From positions 1,908,501-1,972,500 of the forward strand of contig NZ_CAKLBX010000001.1 in assembly GCF_920987055.1 (NCBI RefSeq): DNA of 64,000 bases, given 5' to 3'. This document shows positions 30,572 through 42,500 of this stretch, one piece after another; position 1 is the stretch's first letter, and each line of letters opens with the position of its first letter. This DNA is from Novosphingobium sp. CECT 9465. GTDB taxonomy: Bacteria > Pseudomonadota > Alphaproteobacteria > Sphingomonadales > Sphingomonadaceae. Below the pieces are notes generated by a model that saw only the letters and a list, made by a program, of their open reading frames with translations, did not search any database and was not told the origin of the DNA. The position numbers were made by a program, and so were the translations under genes.

Positions 30572-31249
30572 TCAACTGGCGCGTTTGAGCCGTGCCAGTT
30601 CCGCATCAAGCTCCTTCAATACCTGTTGGCGCGTTGATTCAGGCAATCCCTTGTCCCGCGCAATCTCGGCACGAGCATTGGCTATGCCCTCGGCAGCCTG
30701 CGCCCTGGCCTGCTTGCCAATTTCCCCTGGCGTACCGCACATTCGCACACGGACGCGGGTCAGTTTGCCGTCGGCTTCCGATGACGTATCGACGTTGGAA
30801 ACGATTTCCTTGCCATCGCAGCGATCCGCTTCTTCCGTGACCACATCGGTGACCTGCTCGCCCCTGTCGTCCACCACGATCACACGCTGCTTCATCACGC
30901 GGTGCCCGCCATCGGCCACTGGAGGCACGGGCGGCAAAGGCGGGATGCGTTCTTCAGCCGAAGCGATGCGTTGCTCCACTTCCAGATCGGAAAGCGCCTT
31001 GTCGGTCTGGAACACGAATGTCTTGCCATCGCGCGTGATGGTGCGGACATATTCGCGTCCATTGGCATCACCATGCTTTTCGACGATGACGATCTGCTTG
31101 CCCACGGCAGGCGGTGCCGGAGGTGTGGGAGGTGCTGGCGGAACCGGCGGAACCGGCGCCTGCGCGGCTCCATAGGCGACTGTTCCGGCAGTCACGGCCA
31201 GAACGGCACCAGCCAGCAGCGCAAATTTCGAACGCACGATATTGCTCAT
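30572..31249 (-). CDS. Exported protein with proline-rich linker, unknown function
   Basis: 225 residues. A signal sequence (FALLAGAVLAVTAGTVAYG) is followed by a run of PPVPPAPPTPP-type repeats and two similar modules, KQIVIVEKHGDANGREYVRT and KQRVIVVDDRGEQVTDVVTE, separated by a second proline stretch. The C-terminus is a charged helix (QQVLKELDAELARLKRAS). Such modules also appear in C-terminal parts of sphingomonad BlaR1/M56-type proteins from memory, but no peptidase is present here. It sits downstream of sdhA, where sdhB would be expected. The ATG at 31249 was chosen as the start of the signal peptide. Confidence 0.7.
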   Translation of the reverse strand: MSNIVRSKFALLAGAVLAVTAGTVAYGAAQAPVPPVPPAPPTPPAPPAVGKQIVIVEKHGDANGREYVRTITRDGKTFVFQTDKALSDLEVEQRIASAEERIPPLPPVPPVADGGHRVMKQRVIVVDDRGEQVTDVVTEEADRCDGKEIVSNVDTSSEADGKLTRVRVRMCGTPGEIGKQARAQAAEGIANARAEIARDKGLPESTRQQVLKELDAELARLKRAS

Positions 31250-31292
31250 CGAACCAAACTCCCCGCCGGGACAACGCACGGCCTCAAATGCA

Positions 31293-31321
31293 TTGCGCCG
31301 GGATACATGATCCCGGCGCAA
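31293..31321. terminator. Strong hairpin downstream of sdhA
   Basis: A perfect 12-base stem, TTGCGCCGGGAT facing ATCCCGGCGCAA, with a five-base loop. It lies 53 bases past the sdhA stop. No T run follows on the minus strand, so it may protect the sdhCDA message from 3' exonucleases or end transcription weakly rather than act as a classical terminator. Confidence 0.5.
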
Positions 31322-31373
31322 GCTGTTCTGGGGTTCGACTAACCGCTGGCCAGAATGGACCAGCGACGTGGTA

Positions 31374-33194
31374 TCAGTAAACGCGCTTCTTCGGCTTGAT
31401 GTACTCGACATCATCGGTCAGCGTATATTCGTGGACCGGACGGTAGTCGATCTTGACCTCGCCGCCCTTGCCGCCCCAGCCGTTGAACCAGGCTGCGGTG
31501 TGCTTCATCCATTCGGCATCGTTGCGATCGGGGAAATCTTCGTGCGCGTGGGCGCCACGGCTTTCCTTGCGGTTGTATGCCGAATGCATCGTCACCGACG
31601 CCTGGCTTATAAGGTTATCGAGTTCGAGTGTTTCGACCAGATCGGAATTCCAGATCAGCGAACGGTCGGACACGTTGATGTCCTGCATGCGTTCATAGGT
31701 CGCTGCCAGCTTGACCTTGCCTTCTGCCATCAGTTCATCGGTGCGGAACACCGCTGCATGGGCCGACATCGTGCGCTGCATTTCGATGCGCACTTCTGCC
31801 GTGGGCGAGCCGCCCTTGGCATGGCGGAAGTGATCAAGGCGACCGAGCGACATATCCGCGCTGTCCTTGGGCAGCGCGTTGTGCGACGTGCCCGGCTTGA
31901 TCAGTTCCTTGAGGCGCAGGCCGGTCGCGCGGCCGAAAACGACGAGATCGATCAGCGAGTTCGAGCCGAGGCGGTTGGCACCATGAACCGAAACACACGC
32001 CGCTTCACCCACAGCGAACAGGCCCGGAATGATCGTTTCAGGATTGCCGTCCGCGCCGATGGTCACGACTTCGCCGTGATAATTGCAGGGAATGCCGCCC
32101 ATGTTGTAATGCACGGTCGGAACCACCGGCAGCGGCTGGCGGGTCAGGTCCACACCGGCAAAGATCTTGCCGCTTTCGGTGATGCCCGGCAGGCGTTCGG
32201 CAAGAACCTTCTGGTCGATATGATCAAGATGCAGGAAGATGTGGTCCTTGTGGGGACCGACGCCGCGACCTTCGCGGATTTCGAGAGCCATCGACCGCGA
32301 AACAACGTCACGCGAGGCCAGATCCTTGGCCGATGGAGCATAGCGCTCCATGAAGCGCTCACCCTCGGAGTTGGTCAGGTAACCGCCCTCGCCGCGCGCG
32401 CCTTCGGTGATCAGTACGCCCGCGCCGTAGATCCCTGTCGGATGGAACTGCACGAACTCCATGTCCTGCAGCGGCAGGCCAGCGCGCAGCACCATGCCGC
32501 CGCCATCGCCGGTGCACGTGTGGGCCGACGTTGCGGTGAAGTACGAACGCCCATAGCCGCCGGTTGCCAGCACGACCGCGTGGCTGCGGAAGCGGTGGAT
32601 CGAACCATCGTCCATGCACAGAGCGATCACGCCCCGGCACTGGCCGTTCTCCATGATCAGATCGATCGCGAAGTATTCGATGAAGAAGTCCGCGTCGTAC
32701 TTCAGGCTCTGCTGATAGAGCGCATGAAGCATCGCGTGGCCGGTACGGTCAGCCGCAGCGCAAGTGCGCTGGACCGGGGGACCTTCGCCCATGTTCTGCA
32801 TGTGGCCACCGAACGGGCGCTGGTAGATCGTGCCTTCGGCGTTGCGGCTGAAGGGAACCCCTGCGTGTTCCAGTTCGTAAACCGCTGCCGGGGCTTCACG
32901 CACCATGTATTCGATCGCATCCTGATCGCCCAGCCAGTCAGACCCCTTGACGGTGTCGTACATGTGCCAGGTCCAGTGATCCGGGCTGTTGTTGCCAAGG
33001 CTGGCTGCGATGCCGCCCTGCGCGGCCACCGTGTGCGAGCGGGTTGGGAAAACCTTGGTGATGCAGGCAGTGCGCAGGCCGGCCTGGGCAGAACCCATGG
33101 TAGCGCGCAGGCCCGATCCGCCCGCACCGACCACGACCGTGTCATAAGTGTGATCGATGATCTTGTAGGCAGGCTGAGTAGATGTGGAAGCCAT
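31374..33194 (-). CDS. sdhA: Succinate dehydrogenase flavoprotein subunit
   Basis: 606 residues. FAD-binding [14 protein letters not shown], the covalent-FAD histidine region [17 protein letters not shown], the substrate site around [21 protein letters not shown] and the C-terminal [13 protein letters not shown] [18 protein letters not shown] are all present. It oxidises succinate to fumarate on the cytoplasmic face of the inner membrane. It starts three bases after sdhD. No iron-sulfur subunit gene follows. Confidence 0.96.
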   Translation of the reverse strand: MASTSTQPAYKIIDHTYDTVVVGAGGSGLRATMGSAQAGLRTACITKVFPTRSHTVAAQGGIAASLGNNSPDHWTWHMYDTVKGSDWLGDQDAIEYMVREAPAAVYELEHAGVPFSRNAEGTIYQRPFGGHMQNMGEGPPVQRTCAAADRTGHAMLHALYQQSLKYDADFFIEYFAIDLIMENGQCRGVIALCMDDGSIHRFRSHAVVLATGGYGRSYFTATSAHTCTGDGGGMVLRAGLPLQDMEFVQFHPTGIYGAGVLITEGARGEGGYLTNSEGERFMERYAPSAKDLASRDVVSRSMALEIREGRGVGPHKDHIFLHLDHIDQKVLAERLPGITESGKIFAGVDLTRQPLPVVPTVHYNMGGIPCNYHGEVVTIGADGNPETIIPGLFAVGEAACVSVHGANRLGSNSLIDLVVFGRATGLRLKELIKPGTSHNALPKDSADMSLGRLDHFRHAKGGSPTAEVRIEMQRTMSAHAAVFRTDELMAEGKVKLAATYERMQDINVSDRSLIWNSDLVETLELDNLISQASVTMHSAYNRKESRGAHAHEDFPDRNDAEWMKHTAAWFNGWGGKGGEVKIDYRPVHEYTLTDDVEYIKPKKRVY

Positions 33195-33197
33195 GAC

Positions 33198-33581
33198 TTA
33201 CGCGCCCCCCAGCGCAATGCGCAAAACCGATAGAATGCCGAATGCGGCAGCCGCGAACGGCACGATGTTGACCAGAAGCCAGGCAGCGATCTTTCCGCCT
33301 TCTTCGTGTACGTAATCTTCAAGCATCACCTGAACACCCATGCGGGCGTGAGTGAAAGTGTTGATCATGATCAGGATCAGCGCGATCGACGGCAGTGGCC
33401 GGGCGACCCAGCCACGCACTGTGGCATAGCCATAGTCGGGCAGCAGCGCGAGGCTGACGATCAGGAACGTGATCAGGACAAGGTTGCCCACCGCCGTCAG
33501 GCGCGAGGTAAGCCAGTGATGCGTGCCGTGATGGCTGGAGCCGAGGCCCCGCACGCGGCCGATTGAGGTGCCGTTACCCAT
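33198..33581 (-). CDS. sdhD: Succinate dehydrogenase membrane anchor subunit
   Basis: 127 residues with three membrane helices. The motifs HHWLTSRLTAVGN at the N-terminus and FTHARMGVQVMLEDYVHEE in the middle are typical of SdhD; the histidine in FTHARMG is a probable heme b ligand and DY helps form the quinone site. The ATG at 33581 gives the family length; an open extension upstream overlaps sdhC in another frame. It lies between sdhC and sdhA in the usual order. Confidence 0.93.
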   Translation of the reverse strand: MGNGTSIGRVRGLGSSHHGTHHWLTSRLTAVGNLVLITFLIVSLALLPDYGYATVRGWVARPLPSIALILIMINTFTHARMGVQVMLEDYVHEEGGKIAAWLLVNIVPFAAAAFGILSVLRIALGGA

Positions 33582-33621
33582 TAGGAGATGCCTCTCTTGA
33601 TATACCAGTTCCCGCCGGCGC

Positions 33622-34047
33622 TCAGCGCAGCAGCAGGAAGGCCCAGAACAGGACGGTGGCGCTGATCGAGAAGACCAGCGTGATGACCGACCAGCGCGCA
33701 TTGGCTTCGAGTTCGTACCCGGCCCCGACATCAAGTATCAGGTGGCGGATGCCCGAAGCGGCATGCTGGAAGAATGCCCAGGTCAACCCGACCAGAACGA
33801 CCTTGCCGAGGAATGCGGTTGCCGCCTGAAGTCCGCCGCCCTCACCCGTCCAGGTGTAGTCGAGGAAAGACTGATAGCTTTCTGCACCGCTTGCCAGTGC
33901 ACCGATCCACCACAGCAAAAGGCCCAGCCCTGCGAAGGCCAGACCATTGCCGGTGACGCGGTGCAGGATCGAGACCAGCATGGCCGGACCCCAGCGCCAG
34001 ATCTGGAGATGCGGCGAAATCGGCCGTGCTTTGCGCGCCTGCGCCAT
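33622..34047 (-). CDS. sdhC: Succinate dehydrogenase cytochrome b556 subunit
   Basis: 141 residues with three membrane helices. The family motif RPISPHLQIWRWG...SILHRVTGNGL is clear, and the heme-ligand helix contains FQHAASGIRHLILD. It anchors the complex and takes part in quinone reduction. The ATG at 34047 has AAGGGGG seven bases upstream. First gene of sdhC-sdhD-sdhA. Confidence 0.95.
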   Translation of the reverse strand: MAQARKARPISPHLQIWRWGPAMLVSILHRVTGNGLAFAGLGLLLWWIGALASGAESYQSFLDYTWTGEGGGLQAATAFLGKVVLVGLTWAFFQHAASGIRHLILDVGAGYELEANARWSVITLVFSISATVLFWAFLLLR

Positions 34048-34201
34048 GAACAAACCCCCTTGAAGTCAGCGTGGATCGCGAAACAGGCCGCGATCGGGAT
34101 GCGATTCGTATTAGTCGAAATGACCCGTCGCGCAAGCGTATGCGGGATGTAAAAAAGGACAGCCCGTTGCGCGTACCCGCACGGCCTCCTAGACAGCGCT
34201 C

Positions 34202-35083
34202 ATGATCATTCGTCCACTGTTGATTTTCGCTGCTGCTGTTACGGGCGCTTCATCCGCCCTTGCCGCACCCGCTGCTGCCGACCCCGTTGCCGGTCAGCGC
34301 TTCATCGAACAGTGCAAGGGCAAGGAGACTTTCGATGATCCCGCCCCGCCTGTACGGATATTCGGCAACGTGTGGTATGTCGGCACCTGCAACGTCACCG
34401 TCCTGTTGCTGACATCGCCCAAGGGGCATGTGCTGGTCGATGCCGCAACAGATGCAGCAGTTCCGGGCATCCTTGCGAACATCCGCGCTGCGGGCTTCGA
34501 TCCCGAAGATGTGCGCTGGATCGTTTCGAGCCATGAGCACTTCGATCATGTCGGCGGACTGGCGGCGCTCAAGAAGGCGACCGGCGCCACGGTGATTGCG
34601 CGTGACGTGGCGGCACCGATCCTGCGCAGCGGAACGGTCCGTGCCAGCGACCCCCAGTTCGAGGAAATCCACGGCTTTGCCCCGGTAAAGCCTGACCGTG
34701 TGATGAAGGCGGGAGATATCCTGCGCGCCGGTTCGCTGCGCCTGACCATGCTGGCAACGCCGGGCCATACCGAAGGATCGACCAGCTGGGCATGGACGAG
34801 TTGCGAAGGCGCCGAGTGCGCCAGGTTCACCTATCTCGACAGCATCTCCGCACTCCCGTTGGGCACATACCGCTTTTCCGATCATCCAGAGCGCGTAGCG
34901 ATGTTCCGCCGGACATTCGACATGATCGACGCGATGGACTGCGGCGTGGTGCTGACCCCGCACCCGTCAGTCAGCGCGATGGCCGAGCGCATGGCGGGGA
35001 CCGAGCCGCTACAGGAAGCCGAGGACTGCCGCGTGATCGTGAAATCCGCGCGCGCCCGGCTGGATACGGCACTGCTGCCATGA
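34202..35083 (+). CDS. Subclass B3 metallo-beta-lactamase
   Basis: 293 residues with a signal peptide (LLIFAAAVTGASSALAAPA), so periplasmic. The zinc ligands fit subclass B3: H111-E-H113-F-D115-H116 (HxHxDH), H189 in TPGHTEGSTSW and H254 in LTPHPS, with no cysteine ligand. The YLDSIS segment and overall layout resemble MIM-1 from Novosphingobium pentaromativorans, named here from memory. It would hydrolyse beta-lactams with two zinc ions, if expressed; many chromosomal B3 relatives in environmental bacteria may have other roles. The stop overlaps the prmA start (ATGA). Confidence 0.88.
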   Translation: MIIRPLLIFAAAVTGASSALAAPAAADPVAGQRFIEQCKGKETFDDPAPPVRIFGNVWYVGTCNVTVLLLTSPKGHVLVDAATDAAVPGILANIRAAGFDPEDVRWIVSSHEHFDHVGGLAALKKATGATVIARDVAAPILRSGTVRASDPQFEEIHGFAPVKPDRVMKAGDILRAGSLRLTMLATPGHTEGSTSWAWTSCEGAECARFTYLDSISALPLGTYRFSDHPERVAMFRRTFDMIDAMDCGVVLTPHPSVSAMAERMAGTEPLQEAEDCRVIVKSARARLDTALLP

Positions 35084-35982
35084 GCTGGAAAGTGACGGCA
35101 TTCGCCCCGCGCGACGTGGTTCAGGCAGCGCTTGTGGCGCATGAGGATGCCTGGGACTGGGATCACGATATCGTCATCGCCGGAAGCGAAATTGCCGAGG
35201 ACAAGCCGGACGAATGGCAGCTTGAAGCGTGGATGGACCACAAGCCGTCCCGTCAGGACAAGGCAGCAATAGCCGCGCTGTTTGCCCATGGCGCACCGAA
35301 TCTGGCGATCGAGCAACTGCCCGACGAGGACTGGGTGACGCTGAGCCAGCAGGGTGTCGAGCCGATCCGCGAAGGCGTCTTTTATGTTCACACTCCCGAA
35401 TATCCGGCGCTGGAGGCAAGCGGCGTACGCGATTTCGTGATTCCCGCAAGCCAGGCCTTTGGCACCGGACAGCATGCGACGACCGCCGGTTGCCTGGCGA
35501 TGCTGAGCCACATGAAAGCCAGCGGCGTGGTCGTGCGCAATCTGGCCGATATCGGCACGGGCACCGGCCTGCTGGCTTTTGCAGGCTTGCACTTGTGGCC
35601 CCGCACCCGCGCCATCGCCAGTGATATCGACCGTGTGTGCGGGCCGGTGGTAGCCGAAAACGCCGACAGCAACGGCGTGGCACTGGGCGATGGTCCCGGC
35701 CGGTTGGCCATGGTGATCGCCGCCGGGATGGACCATCCGCTTCTGGAGACAGCCGGTCCTTATGACCTGCTGATCGCCAATATCCTTGCCGGCCCGCTGG
35801 TGGAACTTGCGCCACATTTTGCCGAGGCGGTGGAGCCGGGCGGCAGCGTGCTGCTGGCAGGACTGCTCGAAACGCAGGAGACGACCGTGCGCGCGGCCTA
35901 TCGCCGTGCAGGGTTCAGGTTAGCCGCGCGGATGGTACGCGGAGACTGGTCGATCCTGTGGCTGCGGCGTCGGCGGGACTGA
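35080..35982 (+). CDS. prmA: Ribosomal protein L11 methyltransferase
   Basis: 300 residues. The N-terminal L11-recognition domain precedes the methyltransferase core with FGTGQHATTAGCL, SAM motif LADIGTGTGLLAF and the NILAGPLVELAP motif. It trimethylates L11. The ATG at 35080 overlaps the beta-lactamase stop. It converges on ligA with one base between the stop codons. Confidence 0.92.
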   Translation: MSWKVTAFAPRDVVQAALVAHEDAWDWDHDIVIAGSEIAEDKPDEWQLEAWMDHKPSRQDKAAIAALFAHGAPNLAIEQLPDEDWVTLSQQGVEPIREGVFYVHTPEYPALEASGVRDFVIPASQAFGTGQHATTAGCLAMLSHMKASGVVVRNLADIGTGTGLLAFAGLHLWPRTRAIASDIDRVCGPVVAENADSNGVALGDGPGRLAMVIAAGMDHPLLETAGPYDLLIANILAGPLVELAPHFAEAVEPGGSVLLAGLLETQETTVRAAYRRAGFRLAARMVRGDWSILWLRRRRD

Positions 35983-35983
35983 C

Positions 35984-38657
<2,674 letters not shown>

Positions 38658-38661
<4 letters not shown>

Positions 38662-40322
38662 GCCTGTTCCAGCAGGCGATCCGCCTGGGCGCGCGCTTCG
38701 GCGGTAACTTCGGCACCCGACAGCATCCGGGCGATCTCTTCCTTGCGCGCGGGCGCATCGAGCAGGCCGACCGAGGTGCGCGTGACCGTGCCTTGGGAGG
38801 ACTTGGCGATCATGTAGTGCCGATCCCCCCGCGCAGCGACTTGCGGACTGTGCGTGACGGCAAGGAGCTGCCCGGCGGATGCAAGCCGCGCGAGGCGTTC
38901 GCCAATGGCGCTGGCGACCGCGCCGCCAACACCGCGATCGATCTCGTCGAAAATGATCGTGGCGGCCCCGCCCTCTTCCGCCAGCGCGACTTTCAGCGCG
39001 AGGATGAAGCGCGAGAGTTCGCCGCCCGAAGCGATCTTGCCCAGAGGCGCGAAATCGGCGCCGGGGTTGGTCGAAATGAGAAATTCGACCGCGTCCAGTC
39101 CGCCTGCGCCCCAGCGATCGTCGGGCAGGCGCAGAACGGCAGTGTGGAACTTGGCCGAGTCCAGCTTCAACGGGGCGAGTTCGGCGGCAACCGCCTTGTC
39201 CAGACGGCGCGCGGCTTCGGCGCGGACCACTGAAAGCGTTTCGGCCTTGGCCTGATAATCGAGCGCGGCTTCGCGGGCGGAGCGTTCCAGCGCGCCGATC
39301 TGCGCCTCGCCGCCTTCGATGGCGTCCAGAGCGCTGCGCATCTCGACCATCCGGGCGGGGAGTTCGTCCACGGTGCAATTGTGCTTGCGGGCGGCGGCGC
39401 GCAGTTCGAACAGGCGGGTTTCGATGCGGTCAAGCATGGCCGGATCGTGCGCCAGCACTTCGGCGGCACGGGCAAGCTTGTCCTCGGCTTCGCCCGCTTC
39501 GATCACGGCACGGTCGAGCGATTCCAGCGCTTCGGCCAGCATGGGATGTTCCGATGCGATCCGGTCAAGGCGGCGGGCGGCGCTGCGCAAGCCTGCCAGC
39601 GCCGAGTCCGAACCGTCCCACAGGCGTTGCAGTTCAACCAGATCGCCCGAAAGGCGTTCGCCCTTCTGCATATCGGCGCGCTGGCCTGCCAGTTCGTCTT
39701 CCTCACCCGGTTCGGGAGCAAGAGCGGTGAGTTCGGCAAGGTGCGCCAGGAGCAGATCCTGTTCCTCTGCCGCCTTGTTCACCGCCGCGCGCGCCTGTGC
39801 CAGCGCGTCTTCGGCGCGGCGCCATTTGTGCCACGCCTGTTCGACGGCAGCAACATCGCCCCCGGCATAGCGATCGAGCAAGGCGCGGTGGCCGCGCGCG
39901 TTGACGAGGCCACGATCATCGTGCTGGCCGTGAAGCTCGACAAGGTTGCGGGCAATATCGCGCAGCAGGGCGACGCCGACCGGCTGATCGTTGATGAAGG
40001 CCTTCGATCCGCCATCGGCCTTGAGGCGGCGCTTGATTATCAAGGGTTCGCCCGGTTCCAGATCGACTTCCGCGTCGGACAGCGAGCTGCGGATCGGGTC
40101 TGGCAGGCGGGTGAATTCGAACGTGGCGGTGACACTGGCCTGATCCTCGCCACTGCGGACCAGACCGCTATCCGCGCGATCGCCCAGCACGAGGCCCAGC
40201 GCGTCGAGCAGGATCGACTTGCCGGCACCGGTTTCGCCGGTCAACACGCCCAGCCCGCCGCTGAACGACAGGTCCAGCGCTTCGATGAGCACCACATTGC
40301 GGATCGACAGGCCGGTGAGCAT
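38658..40322 (-). CDS. recN: DNA repair protein RecN
   Basis: 554 residues, an SMC-like ATPase. Walker A GETGAGKSILLDAL at the N-terminus, long coiled coils in the middle (residues about 160-370), and the C-terminal signature region SGGELSRF with Walker B TIIFDEIDRGVGG. It acts at double-strand breaks before recombination. First gene of recN, ABM protein, ligA. Two repair genes in one operon fit the context. Confidence 0.95.
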
Positions 40323-40467
40323 TGTTCGATTCTCTAGCGGCTTGTTGCCGGTTCGTCACCTGCGCATGTCGCGTTCGTTCCTGTCTTGTTTCATATGCGT
40401 GACACCCTGCCACACGCCCGCAATGCGACTCCGTCATAATTGGCGCATCTGAAGAAAGGTGCGCTTC

Positions 40468-41379
40468 ATGGTTACTCGCGCGAAATGGAACGGATCGGCT
40501 CCGTTCAAGTCCTCCTCGGAGTTGTTTTCATCCATTCCGGCCTGGCTCGACATGCCGGAGCCGCGCGGTTTCCGACCAAAGCGCAAGCTGCGGACGGTGT
40601 TCATTTCCGACATTCACCTGGGTACGCGGGGATGCAACGCCACGCTGCTGCTCGATTTCCTCGCCTCGATCGAATGCGACACGCTTTATCTTGTGGGCGA
40701 CATCGTTGACGGATGGCGGCTGCGCAAGGGCTGGTACTGGCCGGATTCGCATAACGAGGTGGTACGCCGCATCCTGAAAATGGCGCATCGCGGTACGCGC
40801 GTGGTGCTGATCGCGGGCAACCATGACGAGATGCTGCGGCCCTACGCGGGCATGGAATTCGGCGGGGTCGAACTCGCACTGGAAGCCATTCACGAAACCG
40901 CAGACGGTCGTCGCCTGCTGGTGACTCATGGTGACGGGTTCGACGGTGTGGTGCTCTATGCCCGCTGGCTCGCGTTCCTGGGCGACAAGGCCTATTCGCT
41001 GCTGCTGCGCGCCAATGGCTGGTTCAACGTGATACGCCGGCAATTGAAGATGCCGTACTGGTCGCTGTCTGCCTACCTGAAAAAGCGGGTGAAGAACGCG
41101 GTCGAATTCGTGTGCGATTTCGAGGAGGCCGTGGCCCATGCCGCGCGCGACATGGGCGTGGACGGAGTGGTCTGCGGCCACATCCACTGCGCGGAAATCC
41201 GCCAGATTGGCGATGTGACCTATTACAACGACGGTGACTGGGTGGAAAGCTGCACCGCGCTGGTCGAAGAACGCGACGGATCGATGGCGATCATCGACTG
41301 GGCCGAAGAAACGCGGCGCGCCGCTGCCGTCAAGGCCGTGCTCGCCCCCATTCCCGCGCTTGAGGAAGAACCCGCATGA
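40468..41379 (+). CDS. Metallophosphoesterase, LpxH-like (UDP-2,3-diacylglucosamine diphosphatase family)
   Basis: 303 residues. The calcineurin-like motifs are complete: ISDIHLGT, GDIVDGW, AGNHDE, THGDGFD and GHIHCAE. The family is commonly annotated as LpxH-like in alphaproteobacteria, although these bacteria generally rely on LpxI, so the real substrate is open. ATG at 40468 has GAAAGG upstream. The stop overlaps the glycosyltransferase start (ATGA), suggesting work on the same envelope lipid. Confidence 0.82.
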   Translation: MVTRAKWNGSAPFKSSSELFSSIPAWLDMPEPRGFRPKRKLRTVFISDIHLGTRGCNATLLLDFLASIECDTLYLVGDIVDGWRLRKGWYWPDSHNEVVRRILKMAHRGTRVVLIAGNHDEMLRPYAGMEFGGVELALEAIHETADGRRLLVTHGDGFDGVVLYARWLAFLGDKAYSLLLRANGWFNVIRRQLKMPYWSLSAYLKKRVKNAVEFVCDFEEAVAHAARDMGVDGVVCGHIHCAEIRQIGDVTYYNDGDWVESCTALVEERDGSMAIIDWAEETRRAAAVKAVLAPIPALEEEPA

Positions 41380-42440
41380 GGATCGCGATCTGCACCGACG
41401 CCTGGCATCCGCAAGTCAACGGCGTGGTCCGCACACTGGCGGCCACGGTCGAGCGACTGGGCGCGCGCGGGCACGAGGTTGAACTGATCACGCCCAGCCA
41501 GTTCCGCACCATGCCGCTGCCAGGCTATAGCGAGATCCGGCTGGCGATGGCGCCGCGTTTCGGCACGCGCCGCACTCTGGCGGACTTTGCCCCCGACGTG
41601 GTGCATATCGCCACCGAAGGCCCGATCGGGTGGAGCGCGCGCAGTTGGTGCAAGGCCAATGGTGTACCCTTCACCAGCGCGTTTCATACCCGGTTCCCGG
41701 AATACGCGGCGGCACGTACGGGCTTGAAGCCCGACCGGTTCTGGCCGCTGATGCGCCGGTTCCACGCGCCAAGCCGCGCGGTGCTGGTATCAACGCCAAC
41801 GCTGGCGGGGGAACTTGCACGACAGGGGATCGGGCAGACCCGTTTGTGGACGCGCGGGATTGACCGCGAACTGTTCCGCCCTGGCCATGAGCCGTTGCCG
41901 GAACTGGCAGGCGTTGCAGGTCCGGTTTTGCTGAGCGTCGGACGCGTTGCCATAGAGAAGAACCTGACCGCGTTTCTGGATGCCGAGATCGAGGGAACCA
42001 AGGTGGTCGTCGGCGATGGGCCAGACCTTGCGCGGCTGACCGCGCGTTACCCGCATGTGCGCTTTCTGGGTGCGCTGCATGGTCAGGCGCTGGCGCGGGC
42101 CTATTGTTCGGCCGATGTGTTCGTGTTCCCCAGCCGCACCGATACCTTCGGGCTGGTGATGATCGAGGCGCTGGCTTGCGGGGTGCCAGTGGCGGCGTTT
42201 CCGGTGCCGGGGCCGCTCGATGTGATCGGTGCGAACGGTTACGGGCCAGGAAGCGACCTGCCGATGAAGATCGGCGCTCTTGACGAAGACCTCGCCCGTG
42301 CCATCCAAAAGGCGCTTCGCTGCGACAAACTGGGTGCAGCGGTGCACGGAGCATCATTCAATTGGGATCGGGCAACCGATCAGTTCATCGAAGCGGTGAG
42401 CGAAGTGGCGCGGCCAATGCGTGAATTGCAGAGCGCCTGA
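41376..42440 (+). CDS. Glycosyltransferase family 4 (mannosyltransferase-like)
   Basis: 354 residues with a GT-B fold. The N-terminus RIAICTDAWHPQVNGVVRTL and C-terminal donor-site region VFPSRTDTFGLVMIEALACGVPVAAF match the GDP-mannose-dependent alpha-mannosyltransferase (MgtA/PimB-like) group; the glutamates of the E-x7-E motif lie in that segment. It probably glycosylates a membrane lipid. It overlaps the phosphoesterase gene upstream, and a terminator follows. Confidence 0.88.
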   Translation: MRIAICTDAWHPQVNGVVRTLAATVERLGARGHEVELITPSQFRTMPLPGYSEIRLAMAPRFGTRRTLADFAPDVVHIATEGPIGWSARSWCKANGVPFTSAFHTRFPEYAAARTGLKPDRFWPLMRRFHAPSRAVLVSTPTLAGELARQGIGQTRLWTRGIDRELFRPGHEPLPELAGVAGPVLLSVGRVAIEKNLTAFLDAEIEGTKVVVGDGPDLARLTARYPHVRFLGALHGQALARAYCSADVFVFPSRTDTFGLVMIEALACGVPVAAFPVPGPLDVIGANGYGPGSDLPMKIGALDEDLARAIQKALRCDKLGAAVHGASFNWDRATDQFIEAVSEVARPMRELQSA

Positions 42441-42460
42441 GGCGGCAGCCTGATACTGAA

Positions 42461-42500
42461 ATGCCCGGCAAGCGCCTGTGGCCTGCCGGGCATTCCTGTT
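42461..42500. terminator. Bidirectional terminator between glycosyltransferase and katE
   Basis: Stem ATGCCCGGCA (42461-42470) pairs with TGCCGGGCAT (42484-42493), 13-base loop, followed by TCCTGTTT. It sits between two convergent genes and probably stops both. Confidence 0.8.

Noticed and set aside
31368..33233. 621-codon open frame on the plus strand
   Set aside because: Antisense to sdhA, which is certain; composition is that of a shadow frame.
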